Below, one piece after another: positions 42,295-51,767 of a DNA stretch of 64,000 nucleotides. The position numbers were made by a program, and so were the translations under genes. Origin of the DNA: Paenibacillus sp. J23TS9 (GTDB lineage: Bacteria > Bacillota > Bacilli > Paenibacillales > Paenibacillaceae). The first letter of the stretch is position 1; each line of letters begins with the position of its first letter. The stretch is taken from NCBI RefSeq assembly GCF_018403225.1, contig NZ_BOSG01000001.1:1488001-1552000 (forward strand), in the 5' to 3' direction. The notes under the pieces were generated by a model. It searched no databases and was not told the origin of the DNA. It saw nothing but the letters and a program-made list of their open reading frames with translations.

Positions 42295-43056
42295 TTAATC
42301 TTCAGGAATAATTTCGTTCACGCAAGCTAACGCATTCAGCGTTCTCGGAAAGCCGATAAAGGGAAGGCAATGGGTGATGGCGGTAATCAAAGTTTCCTTG
42401 TCATTCCCCACGTTTTTGTTGCCCTGCACATGTGCCTTTACTTGACCTTCTGCGCCGCCCAAGCTGCTTATGATACACAGTGTTAACAACTCTCTTGTTT
42501 TCAAATCAAGTCCGCCCCGGGTGTAAAAGTCTCCGAAGCAAAAAGCAGAAAGGTATTCCTGAATATGCTTTTGATTTGAAGGGGCGTTTGTTCTCATGCT
42601 TTGTATCACATCGCCGAAAATCTCGGTCTGCACGGCAAGTCCCTTTTCCAGGCGATGATCTTCATCAACCTTCGTTTGGCTCTCAAGCGGCATTGCAATA
42701 TGACTGGCTTCGAAAGCCCCGTTGACTTCGTTGATCGCGTCTAATGTCTTGGGAAATCCAATGTATGGAGCGCACTGATAAACCGCTTCTTTGATCTCTA
42801 CAGGTGTCAGGCCGACATTCAGCGCCGTGCTGACATGGGACCTAAGCTGGGGCAACGTCTGGATCGTTGCAAGCACGACCAGGGTGATCAGTTCCCGTTG
42901 TTTGTCATCCAGATTCCCCTGATAAAAAACGTCCCCGAAAATAAATCGGCTCAAAATATCATGGAACTCCGGGTCCGTAGAATATGCGGCGGGTACATGA
43001 TCGCCAAAAAGCTGTTGGAATTTTTTTCGGCTCTTCTCAACACGATCCATATTCAC
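42295..43056 (-). CDS. two-domain carboxymuconolactone decarboxylase (CMD) family protein
   Basis: 253 residues with two CMD repeats. Repeat 1 has LDDKQRELITLVVLATIQTLPQLRSHVSTALNVG and APYIGFPKTLDAINEV; repeat 2 has LDLKTRELLTLCIISSLGGAEGQVKAHVQGNKNVG and LPFIGFPRTLNALACVNE. The Cys-x-x-Cys of AhpD-type peroxidases is absent in both, so it fits lactone-acting or unknown-substrate types. Divergent from a TetR gene that probably regulates it along with the cupin. Confidence 0.88.
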   Translation of the reverse strand: MNMDRVEKSRKKFQQLFGDHVPAAYSTDPEFHDILSRFIFGDVFYQGNLDDKQRELITLVVLATIQTLPQLRSHVSTALNVGLTPVEIKEAVYQCAPYIGFPKTLDAINEVNGAFEASHIAMPLESQTKVDEDHRLEKGLAVQTEIFGDVIQSMRTNAPSNQKHIQEYLSAFCFGDFYTRGGLDLKTRELLTLCIISSLGGAEGQVKAHVQGNKNVGNDKETLITAITHCLPFIGFPRTLNALACVNEIIPED

Positions 43057-43128
43057 ATCTCCTCTTGAATGTTTTCCATTTTCCTAATATCCCGAAGGAA
43101 ACAACAAACGATGGTCAGAAAATATATA

Positions 43129-43158
43129 TTGATGCGATATCGCACATCTGTGTACAAT
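43129..43158 (+). promoter_or_regulatory. TetR gene promoter with 12-bp palindrome
   Basis: TTGATG (43129-43134) and TACAAT (43153-43158) are 18 nt apart; the perfect palindrome TGCGATATCGCA (43133-43144) overlaps the -35 end. It lies between the divergent CMD and TetR genes, so it is a candidate operator for both. Confidence 0.5.
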
Positions 43159-43267
43159 ATATAATGTTAAAAGAATGTCTTCAATTATCAAAATGCCACG
43201 CTTTGTACGTTATGATACAAATGAGCGGAAATTGTGCGGTTATTCGATAGAGAGATTGGTGAAGTAG

Positions 43268-43813
43268 ATGCCTAAGGTAGATCGAAGAGTACTAAAATCT
43301 CAAGAAGCCATCAAAAAGGCTTTCATTCAACTCCTGTCCGAAAAAAGCTTTGATCATATTACGGTTCAAGATATTTCCGATCGGGCCAATGTCGGTCGGA
43401 GAACCGTTTATGATCACTATGAGGATAAATTTGATTTGCTGGATAAGCTCATCAAGGAACATATCGATGAACTGAGGAAGCTTTGTGAAACAGCATCGGA
43501 AATGAGTTTTGCTGAGGGGAATCTGATTTGGTTTGAATACTTTGAACGTCATTCTTCATTCTTTTCAACGATGCTTGGCACCAAAGGGACTTCTGCTTTT
43601 CGTAATCATTTCCTGAAATTTGTAATTGAGGAATTGGAGCGCGATGTAGATATAACCGAAGGGATAAATCAAGGATTAAGCAAGGAATTAATTCTTAAAT
43701 TTTTTGGAGCAGCTGTCGTTGAGATCGTGGAAAACTGGTTCACCAACGGATTATCCGAACCGACTCACGTTGTGGCAGAACAAGTAGGGATCTTGTTGGA
43801 CAGGAATTTATAG
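43268..43813 (+). CDS. TetR/AcrR-family regulator (divergent to CMD-cupin)
   Basis: 181 residues. The N-terminal HTH reads LKSQEAIKKAFIQLLSEKSF, HITVQDISDRANVGRRTVYDHYEDKFDLLDKLI. The C-terminal ligand domain (SSFFSTMLGTKGTSAFRNHF, LILKFFGAAVVEIVENWFTNG) resembles the TetR_C_33/YcdC-like group. GGTGAAG precedes the ATG. Candidate targets are the CMD and cupin genes. Confidence 0.9.
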   Translation: MPKVDRRVLKSQEAIKKAFIQLLSEKSFDHITVQDISDRANVGRRTVYDHYEDKFDLLDKLIKEHIDELRKLCETASEMSFAEGNLIWFEYFERHSSFFSTMLGTKGTSAFRNHFLKFVIEELERDVDITEGINQGLSKELILKFFGAAVVEIVENWFTNGLSEPTHVVAEQVGILLDRNL

Positions 43814-43890
43814 GCGGCCTGAAGGACATCCTCGTTATGATACAATTCAGAGCTTTCCATGCATTATTTACTTCTTTAGCATCCAATTAA

Positions 43891-43935
43891 AAACCCAGCC
43901 GTCCTTCATGCGAGAAGATGGCTGGGTTTCTTTAT
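43891..43935. terminator. bidirectional terminator between TetR and fbp genes
   Basis: AAACCCAGCC (43891-43900) and GGCTGGGTTT (43920-43929) form a perfect 10-bp stem with a 19-nt loop, with A-rich and T-rich flanks. Confidence 0.8.
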
Positions 43936-44014
43936 TTTTAATATTTTTAATGGGGACTCCTTTTTTTAAATGCACTGCATGATTATCAAGTGAAAAAACT
44001 TAATTGTTAATATT

Positions 44015-45946
44015 TTATTTCATGTAGCGATATTCCAGGAGATTGTTCAAATTGGATATTTTCTGCTGCAGCTTCTCCCCGACATTGGTTTCCCTCACCA
44101 GCTTCCGCTCCAGTTCTTTGTCCACCAGTCTTTTTACAGACAAAACGTCCGTTCCGTTACATAACACATCTTCTCTGGAATTAAATTTCTGATGGGCGAC
44201 GAGCTGCATGCCAAAGGAATTATACAACAAGGTATATCCGGCGATGCCCGTTGTGGATTGATAAGCTTTGGAAAAACCGCCGTCGATGACGATCATTTTC
44301 CCATTAGCTTTAACGGGGTTCTCTCCACGAATTTCTCTAACCGGCGTGTGGCCGTTAATGATATGTCCATGATCCGGATTCAAACCAAAATCCAGCAGGA
44401 TTTTCCGGCAGATCTCCTCATTTTCACGCAAATGGTAGTACGGGTTCTTTCGCTCCTTATGGGTTTCTTTATCTTGGATAAAGTACCGTTCAAAGGTGGT
44501 CATTTCTCTCTTTCCAAAGAGCGAGGAACATTCCCCGGTCCAGATATACCACACCATATCCGTAGCCAGATCATCCGTCTCTTCCGGATTCGCAAAGGCG
44601 TAACGCAAATAATATTCAAAGACATCGAGCAGCTGACGACCCGAATACAGTTTGTCTTCAATCTGCATTTCTTCCGTGTTTCCTACTTCATCCAAAGGAA
44701 TACAGCCGTGAATTAACAAATTCCCGTTGTATTTTAAGTAAAGGCTGCCTTTTTTCATAAGAAAATTCATATGTCTGGCCAGTTTTTCGGAATGCTGAAC
44801 GGAGAACAGCAGCTTTTCCAGCACCTGCTGCTCCTCCTCTAATAATTGTTCGGGCTGCTGCGGATTGACGGTTCTGAAACAGGTGTTGGCCAGCGGGTAC
44901 TTTTTTCCGCCTATTTCGATTTCATTGTTGTCGTAATCGATCTGCTCAAGCAAAAGCCTTTCAGACATATTAAAGTAAGGACGTCTCTTAATAATCGGGA
45001 TTTCAAGCTTAAACTGGATCATGGCAATGGCTTGATGAATTTTGGTAATCTGCAGGATTTCCGGCTCCGATACGTTATGGCCAGCTTGCAGCTTCGGTCT
45101 GAAGGCTGGATTGTCATCATAGTATTTCTCCGCCAAGTTCAGCAGTGGACGAAGATTGATTCCGTATACGTCTTCGATGATGTCAAGATTATCGTATCTG
45201 GCGCATATCCGGATAATATTCGCAAGGCAGACCAAGGAACCCGCATAGGCGCCGATCCACAGGACATCATGGTTCCCCCACTGGATGTCTACAGAATGGT
45301 AGTTGATCAAGGTGTCCATAATTTTATCAGGATCCGGCCCGCGGTCATAGATATCACCGACCACATGAAGATGGTCAACCACCAGGCGCTGGGTTGTATA
45401 AGCAAGGCCTATAATGAGCTTGTCCGCCTGCCCCAAGGAGATAATCTGCCGGTATATTTCCTCGTAATAAGGATCCTTATTGTGGGTCGAATCCGTCTTG
45501 TATAGAAGCTCTTCGACAATATATACAAACCGCTCCGGCAGAGCTTTACGCAATTTCGAGCGCGTGTATTTGGAAGAGGCATAAGTAATCAGCTTAAGCA
45601 TGTGTTCAATCGATTGTCTATACCACCGGTTCAAGGCTTGTTTATTGCAGAGGTCGCCTTTAACCAGCTGTATTTTTTCTTCCGGATAATAAACTAACGC
45701 CGCAAAATCACTGATTTCTTGATCCGTCCAAGCCTCGCGGAACAAATCCTTGATTTTCTCTTTTACGGTACCCGAACCGTTTCTTAGTACATGTTGAAAA
45801 GCCTGGAACTCCCCATGCAAATCACTGACAAAATGCTCAGTTCCCTTGGGGAGATTGGAGATCGCTTCAAGGTTGATAATTTCGGTTACGACTTTTTCTT
45901 TCGTATCATATTTCTGGGCCAATAAATCTAAAAACTGCGCATCCAA
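44015..45946 (-). CDS. fbp: fructose-1,6-bisphosphatase, class III
   Basis: 643 residues from a TTG (GGGGGAT 8 nt upstream). It is a calcineurin-like metallophosphoesterase: [18 protein letters not shown] (Asp-x-His metal site), [34 protein letters not shown], and [18 protein letters not shown] with DGGFSKAYQ. This order and length are those of the Firmicutes Fbp that converts fructose-1,6-bisphosphate to fructose-6-phosphate in gluconeogenesis. It stands alone. The leaderless-looking start region upstream (45947-46180) shows no riboswitch I can recognise. Confidence 0.96.
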   Translation of the reverse strand: MDAQFLDLLAQKYDTKEKVVTEIINLEAISNLPKGTEHFVSDLHGEFQAFQHVLRNGSGTVKEKIKDLFREAWTDQEISDFAALVYYPEEKIQLVKGDLCNKQALNRWYRQSIEHMLKLITYASSKYTRSKLRKALPERFVYIVEELLYKTDSTHNKDPYYEEIYRQIISLGQADKLIIGLAYTTQRLVVDHLHVVGDIYDRGPDPDKIMDTLINYHSVDIQWGNHDVLWIGAYAGSLVCLANIIRICARYDNLDIIEDVYGINLRPLLNLAEKYYDDNPAFRPKLQAGHNVSEPEILQITKIHQAIAMIQFKLEIPIIKRRPYFNMSERLLLEQIDYDNNEIEIGGKKYPLANTCFRTVNPQQPEQLLEEEQQVLEKLLFSVQHSEKLARHMNFLMKKGSLYLKYNGNLLIHGCIPLDEVGNTEEMQIEDKLYSGRQLLDVFEYYLRYAFANPEETDDLATDMVWYIWTGECSSLFGKREMTTFERYFIQDKETHKERKNPYYHLRENEEICRKILLDFGLNPDHGHIINGHTPVREIRGENPVKANGKMIVIDGGFSKAYQSTTGIAGYTLLYNSFGMQLVAHQKFNSREDVLCNGTDVLSVKRLVDKELERKLVRETNVGEKLQQKISNLNNLLEYRYMK

Positions 45947-46173
45947 AAGAGAGATCCCCCTTCAAGGAAATATGGTAATGTAGAGGTTTTTATAATTGGG
46001 GCTAGCCGCGTACCTTTAAACTTAGTGTTAACAATAAAGAGAAAAACATAAGGGTTCCGAGGTCCCCTTTGGTATTATGTGCTAACAACTTCGCTTTTTT
46101 GTGATACTCCCCATAGATTGGAGATAACATTTACCATTTTCGCTGAAAGCAGATTAGAAGTAGATTTTTTTCG

Positions 46174-46222
46174 GCGATAAAACAAAAAAGCCGCTAATAT
46201 AGCGACTTTTAATGGGACTATA
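46174..46222 (-). terminator. terminator, repeat copy B, after AraC-GyrI gene
   Basis: On the minus strand AAGTCGCTA-TA-TTAGCGGCTT and a U-run form a terminator. The whole stretch GATAAAACAAAAAAGCCGCTA ... CGACTTTTAATGGGA is almost the same as 49606-49646, and both stand next to GTTC-type words, so it is part of the dispersed repeat described at 6211 and 49531. (Core given in pieces; see positions.). Confidence 0.75.
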
Positions 46223-46226
46223 TTCG

Positions 46227-47099
46227 TCACCTTTTTAAAATCGGTATCCAAACTTCGCTTCTGAATGTTGGTGAAGATACATCTTTATTCTCATTCCATA
46301 GAATTTCCGGGCCCCTTGCTAACTCATAACTTGCGGAAGGAAACCATTCAGAATAGATACGCCCCCAGACATTTTGCAATGTATCGGGAAATGGTCCGAC
46401 GGCTTCAAAAACAGCCCATGTTGCTGCAGGGACCTCTAGTTTCGTCAAATATTCGGGGCACTGCTTTGTTGTAGCCACACCAACATAATGGTCAAGCTCC
46501 CCCTTTTCCTCCATTCGCCCCTCGGAAAAATTCGTCGATGCTTGAATCAGCCCCAGAGGTTCAACATTCGAGAGCCTTTTGAGCTGATCGATATCTTCGC
46601 TGGATAAGCTTTTCCATATGGTTTCGATTTCCGGATTTACGCCTGTAAATTGGATAGGTACCCTTCTCATGATACCCACGATACGGAACGACTCTTTCTC
46701 TACGATACGATAATTCATTGCGCTTCCTCCCTGTATGGTTAATTGAAAGGTCAAGCGTGGATAGGCTTTTAATGAAGGGCCATAAGACTTCACCGAAGAG
46801 GGCGAAATACCGTGCAAGCTTTGGAAAGCTCTAGAAAAGGCGTCTGCTGAGCTGTATCCGTATTTCACCGCTACATCCATAATTCTTAAAACTCCGGTTT
46901 GAAGCTCGAATGCCGCAAGTGTTAGGCGTCTCCGGCGGATATATTCTGATAGTGTGATACCTGCAAGGAATGAGAACATTCTAGAGAAATGATATTCGGA
47001 ACAACGAGCCAGCCTTGCCGCTTCCTTCAGATCTATATCTTCAGCAAGATTCTCTTCAATATAGTTTAAGGCCTCATTCAGATTTCCAAGCCCATCCAT
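46227..47099 (-). CDS. AraC-family regulator with GyrI-like effector domain
   Basis: 290 residues from ATG 47099 (AAAGGTGG 8 nt upstream). Residues 1-105 hold two AraC HTHs: [21 protein letters not shown] and [28 protein letters not shown]. Residues about 130-290 are a GyrI-like/SoxS-type effector-binding domain: [47 protein letters not shown] and a C-terminal VWIPILKR. Such Rob/BmrR-like fusions bind hydrophobic cations or drugs. It stands alone between fbp and remnants. Confidence 0.92.
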   Translation of the reverse strand: MDGLGNLNEALNYIEENLAEDIDLKEAARLARCSEYHFSRMFSFLAGITLSEYIRRRRLTLAAFELQTGVLRIMDVAVKYGYSSADAFSRAFQSLHGISPSSVKSYGPSLKAYPRLTFQLTIQGGSAMNYRIVEKESFRIVGIMRRVPIQFTGVNPEIETIWKSLSSEDIDQLKRLSNVEPLGLIQASTNFSEGRMEEKGELDHYVGVATTKQCPEYLTKLEVPAATWAVFEAVGPFPDTLQNVWGRIYSEWFPSASYELARGPEILWNENKDVSSPTFRSEVWIPILKR

Positions 47100-47329
47100 G
47101 CGAATGACCACCTTTCGTTAACAGAATAGCAAGTTTTAGCGGTACCCATCCGACATCTCATGCACAGTTTTGCAGGGTTACCTAAAAAAACTTGCCCTTA
47201 TTTTTGATATGGTTCAGCATAACAGATCTATCGGTGAAAAATAATTTTGTATTTACTAGGTTTTGCTTATAAGAACTGGTTTCCTACCACTTTCGTTTCT
47301 GCAACTGTGATTGTGCGCGACGCTTTCTT

Positions 47330-47545
47330 GCTTCGGGGCCGAAAGCGAATGATGAGCTCCTCTGGCAAAAGGAGCCTTTGTCCGCCAGTGAGATCATTAT
47401 CAAATTAACCCAACAAATGCAATGGTCGGATCAGACGATTAAAACCTTCCTGAATAGACTTCACAAGAAAAATGCGATTCGATTCGAAAAGTCCGGCCGG
47501 AACGACCTCTACTATCCATTGATTTCGCATGATGAATATTTCTAA
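47330..47545 (+). pseudogene. remnant of a BlaI/MecI/CopY-family repressor
   Basis: The plus strand reads about 70 codons: ANDELLWQKEPLSASEIIIK, MQWSDQTIKTFLNRLHKKNA and IRFEKSGRNDLYYPLISHDEYF, then TAA. This is the DNA-binding domain of BlaI-type repressors (WS-x-xT-x-xT-xLNRL-x-KK-x-x-i). The N-terminal start and the C-terminal dimerisation helices are missing. No start codon or ribosome site is seen. Confidence 0.65.
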
Positions 47546-47781
47546 CGTCCAAACTCTCGCTCACTCGGAAGCTGGAGACAGACGGCATCGAAATTTCGGC
47601 TTATGAAGACAAAGACCCTGTCTACTTCCCACCTTCGTATTCCAACAGCAAAGGGAAAGAAGTGAATCTCCCTTATTATTTGTGGAAGCAGGACGGTATT
47701 TATTATACTGCCGTTTTCCATGGCATGGACAAGTACCAGGAAGACAGCCTCAAAGCTATGATTTCGGTTCCTGCGCAATAG
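47536..47781 (+). pseudogene. C-terminal remnant of a protein once next to the BlaI gene
   Basis: A second frame begins at the end of the BlaI remnant and reads LSLTRKLETDGIEISAYEDK, VNLPYYLWKQDGIYYTAVFH and MDKYQEDSLKAMISVPAQ, then TAG. The pattern 'YxLW-x-x-dg-x-Y ... e-x-lkxmi' resembles the end of DUF4367-type or M56/BlaR1-associated exported proteins. No start. The partner identity is uncertain. Confidence 0.4.
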
Positions 47782-47821
47782 ATCTGAGAAAAAAACACTT
47801 TCAACATTATACTAAATAAGA

Positions 47822-47860
47822 AAGCCCCTCTCGATCATTTTTCGAGGAGGGGCTTCTTAT
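47822..47860. terminator. hairpin terminator
   Basis: AAGCCCCTC (47822-47830) with GAGGGGCTT-type arm (47844-47855), extended by TCGA/TCGA with one bulge; T-rich to the right. It separates the plus-strand remnants from the minus-strand YqkB-like gene. Confidence 0.65.
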
Positions 47861-48117
47861 GTAACCTTCCGTAATATAGTTCGCCTTACTTATAATATGC
47901 TTCAGCATTTTCAGTGTATGATGAATCGGGCGTTCGCTCGTATTCGTCCTGATCAAAATTTTCCCCACCCGAATATCGGCTTCAAAAATCTTGCGAATCC
48001 CAAAAGCAAATACAGTCATTCCGGTCCATGAGCTGTGCTTATTCTGGATGTATTGATCGTTGATTATATACGTCCGAGTGGATGCTTTCACGAAGGTATG
48101 AAACGTATGCCAGATGG

Positions 48118-48450
48118 TCAGCCCAGAACGATGTCTCTGTCGTCTTTGATTCTAACATTGGTACTGTATAATGCCGAATCACTGGTCACTTTAAACGACG
48201 GGTATGTTCGATCTGCTTCCAGCTTCAACACTTTGTCGAACAAGCTTTCCTGCTGCATGTCGATCAGAAAAGTAAACTTTTTTACAGAAACCTTAATGTC
48301 GGTCTCAAGCGGCTGCTCAACAATCTCGATGGCCAACACCCCGTTGCATCCGCAATTTTCGGTATCGTAAAAAAGCTTGAAAAAACCGGGTCTTCCAATC
48401 AAACTTTTAGCTAGTTTTTCTTCCGTGTAAGAATCAATTAATATGATCAC
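48118..48450 (-). CDS. HesB/YqkB-like iron-sulfur biosynthesis family protein
   Basis: 110 residues from a GTG after AGGAGG. Motifs: SLIGRPGFFKLFYDTENCGCNGV (the Cys-x-Cys of the A-type Fe-S carrier fold), IVEQPLETDIKV, FLIDMQQESLFDKVLKL and TSDSALYSTNVRI. This is the YqkB subfamily: a HesB-like fold with only the CxC pair. Its role in Fe-S metabolism is inferred from the fold. It is 46 nt downstream of the recombinase gene on the same strand. Confidence 0.82.
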   Translation of the reverse strand: MIILIDSYTEEKLAKSLIGRPGFFKLFYDTENCGCNGVLAIEIVEQPLETDIKVSVKKFTFLIDMQQESLFDKVLKLEADRTYPSFKVTSDSALYSTNVRIKDDRDIVLG

Positions 48451-48495
48451 ATTCTAACCTCCTGCTGCAGTCACAACTTGTAACCTCATTTTCTG

Positions 48496-49413
48496 TCAAA
48501 TCCTCGGTACCTCGATTGTCGTCATGGCACTTCGTTTTTGCTCATCGTTGATGTGCGTATAAATCATGGTCGTTTCGATGGACGCATGCCCAAGCAGTTC
48601 TTTGACGACCCGGATATCGACATTATTGTTCAGCAGCATCGTGGCAAAGGAATGCCGCAGCTTATGGCAGGACAACTTCAAGTCCGCCGTGTGCGGATGG
48701 TCCTGCTTAAAAGCATTAAAGACTTGCGCGGCAATCTTCTGGATCTGACGGATGGATAGTCTTTTCCCTTTTTGGGAAACGAAGAACGCTTCTTCCCGTG
48801 AGCTGGAAGGACGAATTCGTTCCTCTTCCACGTTGGTCAGGTATTCTATAACCAAATCCGGGAGAGGGATCTCATTCCATTTCCGCCCTTTACCTAAGAC
48901 TTCAATCGTTCCCTTCTCTTTCTTAAAATGCGATAGATTTAAGCGATGGATCTCTCCAACGCGCAAACCGCAATATCCCATCAGCATAAATACAGCCAAA
49001 TTTCGATTACGGTAACGACCCTTCACATAATTAAGGGTGGTCTTCAGCTCCTGTTCTTCCAAATACACCGGCATTTTATTTTTTTCCGTCTTCGATTTTT
49101 TTACCTCTAAAGCAGGGTTTTTCGTAGCCAGCTCAAAATCGATCAATGACCCATAAAACGAACGGATTGCGGATAGCGTACGGTTCCTCGTCCGGTCCCC
49201 GGCCGATTCTTGTTTGGATACCAAGAAGCTGACGACCTGCAATTTTCCGGCCTGCTGAACCGGAAGCTGATCCAGCGAGGATAAATAATCGTAAACTTCC
49301 CTTAAATATTCTTTTCTTGTGGTTCCGGTATAGCCCGACTGCTTCATCCATATTGTAAAAGCCCGGATTGGTTCGGCGTATATTTCTTCGATGTCGAATT
49401 TATTCATGTCCAA
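48496..49413 (-). CDS. tyrosine recombinase/integrase (XerC/D-like)
   Basis: 305 residues from a TTG (GGAG 8 nt upstream) or the ATG two codons in. A SAM-like core-binding domain (about 10-105) is followed by the catalytic domain with Arg in [14 protein letters not shown], Lys in [13 protein letters not shown], His-x-x-Arg in [14 protein letters not shown], His in [17 protein letters not shown] and Tyr in the same motif. All pentad residues are present, so it should be active. It is a stand-alone recombinase, not within a recognisable phage or transposon, but it lies beside remnants and a palindromic repeat cluster (49531-49665). Confidence 0.93.
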   Translation of the reverse strand: MDMNKFDIEEIYAEPIRAFTIWMKQSGYTGTTRKEYLREVYDYLSSLDQLPVQQAGKLQVVSFLVSKQESAGDRTRNRTLSAIRSFYGSLIDFELATKNPALEVKKSKTEKNKMPVYLEEQELKTTLNYVKGRYRNRNLAVFMLMGYCGLRVGEIHRLNLSHFKKEKGTIEVLGKGRKWNEIPLPDLVIEYLTNVEEERIRPSSSREEAFFVSQKGKRLSIRQIQKIAAQVFNAFKQDHPHTADLKLSCHKLRHSFATMLLNNNVDIRVVKELLGHASIETTMIYTHINDEQKRSAMTTIEVPRI

Positions 49414-49530
49414 TCGTCAAGCTCCTTTTTTTAAATCGTTCAAAAGCGAAAGTGCGCAAAATATGGATTTGGTGTACTTATTTTAACACAGTCTGATACA
49501 CGTTTCCTAGTTGTTTGTCTTACGGTAATG

Positions 49531-49665
49531 GGAACAAGTTCTTGTCCTTTCCGGCAATTGGTACAAGTTCTTCTTGTCCTTAGCTTGAGACACGAACTTG
49601 TACCGATAAAACAAAAAAAGCCGCTATAATAGCGACTTTAATGGGAAGATGTTCTTGTCCCTCGA
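49531..49665. repeat. palindromic repeat cluster, copy C, with terminator
   Basis: Three related words stand in a row: GGGAACAAGTTCTTGTCC (49531-49548), GGTACAAGTTC (49559-49569) paired with GAACTTGTACC (49593-49603), and GATGTTCTTGTCC (49649-49661). Between them GATAAAAC, an A7 run and the hairpin GCCGCTAT/ATAGCG form a terminator for the minus-strand gene ending at 49746. The core is nearly identical to 46174-46222, and the palindromes recall 6211-6246. Confidence 0.55.
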
Positions 49666-49745
49666 CATTTGTCCAACGACGAAATGCATTATTATTTGCC
49701 CAATTGATGGATTAAATGAACCATAATATTTTAACAATAAAAATA

Positions 49746-50666
49746 CTAAACATGTATTTCCGATGTGATATCATTTTGACTTAAAAATTTCGATAAATCA
49801 TTACTCAGTTGCACCATCTCATTGTTAGCACTATTCGCATAATCCGGCAACATCATATCCCTAACCATTTTAGTTCGTAGCCATGCCATAAAGAAAAGAT
49901 CCAAAAATAAGTTTGGAAATTTAAGCACCATTTTAAGCATGGGTGGATCAATTGAAACGCCAGCTTTTTGTATTGCCCTTAGATACGTTTTTAAAGTGAC
50001 TGTTATTTTGCGTGCCGTCTTTCTGGTTCTGGCTGTTTTTTTGTCAATGATCTTATTCTCAGCATGCAAAACGCTCAACATGGCAATGTCTGATACGGAA
50101 TGTGTGATCAGATACGCTTGCATATCCTTTTTAATAACGTAGGGAAGCTTTGCTGTTGCAAATAATTCTGCGAGATTTTCTATGCGTTCTGTAACTACAC
50201 CATTCATTTCTCCAAATGCAGTTGCCGCTATCATCTTTGGTAGAAATCGAGCATGCAATACTCCATCTTTAATCTGTCCGCCGAAGCCGGGAAAAGCTGG
50301 TAAAAGTCTTTCCCCTACGATATCCAGCCACGAAGAAAATCCAATTGAATTACTAGTCATCGTAACTATATTTTTGCTCTGATTATCTTTTAGCGCTAAC
50401 AACGCTGATTCGGACCGATCATAACGAACGGTAACAAAAATAAAATCGTATACATCATCATTTTCGAGCGTATCAAGGACATTCACTTGTATCGATCTAA
50501 CTGTACCTTTTTCTATATATTGCAGGCCATTTTCTCTTAATGATTTAAATCTATTAGATTGTGCAAACAGGCTAACGTCAAACCCTGCTTCAATAAGCTT
50601 AATTGCGTACATGCTCCCGATGACACCTGCACCAAAAATTAAAATTCGTTCTTGTTTTGCCGGCAT
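49746..50666 (-). CDS. ketopantoate reductase (ApbA/PanE)-family protein
   Basis: 306 residues. N-terminal NADP site ILIFGAGVIGSMYAIKL, then FDVSLFAQSNRF, DFIFVTVRYDRSESAL and NIVTMTSNSIG. The C-terminal helical domain is less typical: the usual 'KxxxN' catalytic motif region is weak (YLITHSVSDIAML), so true ketopantoate reductase activity is doubtful. Such relatives often reduce other 2-oxo acids. Divergent from a TetR gene with a palindrome between. Confidence 0.82.
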   Translation of the reverse strand: MPAKQERILIFGAGVIGSMYAIKLIEAGFDVSLFAQSNRFKSLRENGLQYIEKGTVRSIQVNVLDTLENDDVYDFIFVTVRYDRSESALLALKDNQSKNIVTMTSNSIGFSSWLDIVGERLLPAFPGFGGQIKDGVLHARFLPKMIAATAFGEMNGVVTERIENLAELFATAKLPYVIKKDMQAYLITHSVSDIAMLSVLHAENKIIDKKTARTRKTARKITVTLKTYLRAIQKAGVSIDPPMLKMVLKFPNLFLDLFFMAWLRTKMVRDMMLPDYANSANNEMVQLSNDLSKFLSQNDITSEIHV

Positions 50667-50708
50667 GAAATCCTCCCCTACTTATTCACATTTTCTTTTA
50701 ATTATCAG

Positions 50709-50720
50709 ACAACATGTTGT
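50709..50720. promoter_or_regulatory. candidate TetR operator
   Basis: Perfect 12-bp palindrome ACAACATGTTGT in the 148-nt space between the divergent PanE-like and TetR genes. On the minus strand it is followed 3 nt later by GATAAT, a likely -10 of the PanE-like gene. Confidence 0.5.
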
Positions 50721-50814
50721 ATGATGTGATCATAAATCTTTAGTATTCATTGATCAACCATCAGTATTTTAGTATTTGTCGGATGATATTCTTATTCGCT
50801 AGCAGGAGGGAAAC

Positions 50815-51366
50815 ATGAAGAAGCAACCCCAAATAACGGAGAAAACAAGACAAAAGTTTGTTGAAGTTTTTTGTGAGTTATATAGCCAAAAGCCTATTGA
50901 GAAAATTTCGGTTCAGGAAATTGCGAATAAGTCAGGATATAACCGCAGCACCTTTTATCAATACTTTACTGACATTTACGAATTGTTAGAATCTGTTGAA
51001 AATAACCTATTGAATGAAATTGAAAAAGAATTGGCGAATAAAGACATCTCGATGCATACAGTTCAAGATACGCTCTATTGTCTGGACAAAAGAGAACATC
51101 TCCTGGTTCTAAATGCCCTTTTGGGTGATTATGGAAGTGCCCGTTTTTTAAAACGCTTAAAAAAAGAAATCACTTTGGATCAATTAGCAATAAACGTTCC
51201 GCCAAACCATTCCTTAACGCCATACTTGATTGAGTTTTACCTGACAACATCCCTTTCTTTATTTCGTCTTTGGCTCCAGCGTCAAAAGGATTTATCGTCA
51301 GAAGAATTTTTCAAGTTAGTGGAGAACCTATATTCAAGAGGGATCTCGCCCTATTTTAAAGAATGA
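50815..51366 (+). CDS. TetR/AcrR-family regulator (divergent to PanE-like gene)
   Basis: 183 residues. HTH: EKTRQKFVEVFCELYSQKPI, KISVQEIANKSGYNRSTFYQYFTDIYELLESVE. The ligand-binding part (PYLIEFYLTTSLSLFRLWL) is of the small YcdC-like type. GGAGGG 7 nt before the ATG. Probable target: the divergent oxidoreductase gene. Confidence 0.9.
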   Translation: MKKQPQITEKTRQKFVEVFCELYSQKPIEKISVQEIANKSGYNRSTFYQYFTDIYELLESVENNLLNEIEKELANKDISMHTVQDTLYCLDKREHLLVLNALLGDYGSARFLKRLKKEITLDQLAINVPPNHSLTPYLIEFYLTTSLSLFRLWLQRQKDLSSEEFFKLVENLYSRGISPYFKE

Positions 51367-51371
51367 GTCTG

Positions 51372-51767
51372 TCATTCAAACCCAATCCATATAATAGAAG
51401 CTATGTTATCTTTCACTGCACGAGCAAATAAGGGACGAATATTTACATAGTCAAGAAGTTGAGAAAGTGATCTAGTTGCAACACCTCTTCCCCAATACTC
51501 TCGTCCGATCCAGTAGCTGACTTCTGGTTCACCGAACTGTTCAAAACTCGAAACATGTCCCGCCACTTGATCGTTAAAGAGTACGGTCTTTTTTATAATC
51601 CGATCGTCGTCTAATATCTTTTGCCAATGAGACATAAAGGCAATCTTGTCCGTTGGATCTTTGGCAGTAAAGGCAGCCATATAGTTGGAAGCCTTGTCCA
51701 ATTGTTGCTCAAAAAATATCGGCAAATCATCTTTATTCACGTCTCGTAATATCACTTCGTTATTCAT
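51372..51767 (-). pseudogene. truncated GNAT-family N-acetyltransferase
   Basis: 131 codons: VILRDVNKDDLPIFFEQQLD, AGHVSSFEQFGEPEVSYWIG and the acetyl-CoA loop REYWGRGVATRSLSQLL, then FARAVKDNIASI followed directly by IWIGFE and stop. Family members continue 'N-x-ASIRVLEKCGF' for about 40 more residues. A frameshift or deletion just at this motif has removed the C-terminus. It may be non-functional; start and ribosome site look normal. Confidence 0.65.

Noticed and set aside
44192..45505. Long antisense frames (174 and 219 codons) inside fbp
   Set aside because: They mirror the codon pattern of the clearly real fbp gene on the other strand and show no motifs or ribosome sites.
47807..48091. 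94-codon minus-strand frame after the YqkB-like gene
   Set aside because: It runs through the hairpin terminator at 47822-47855, has no ribosome site before its GTG, and matches no family I know; left uncalled.
48496..49413. Integrase as sign of a prophage or ICE
   Set aside because: No phage structural, excision or conjugation genes and no tRNA or direct repeats are seen nearby.
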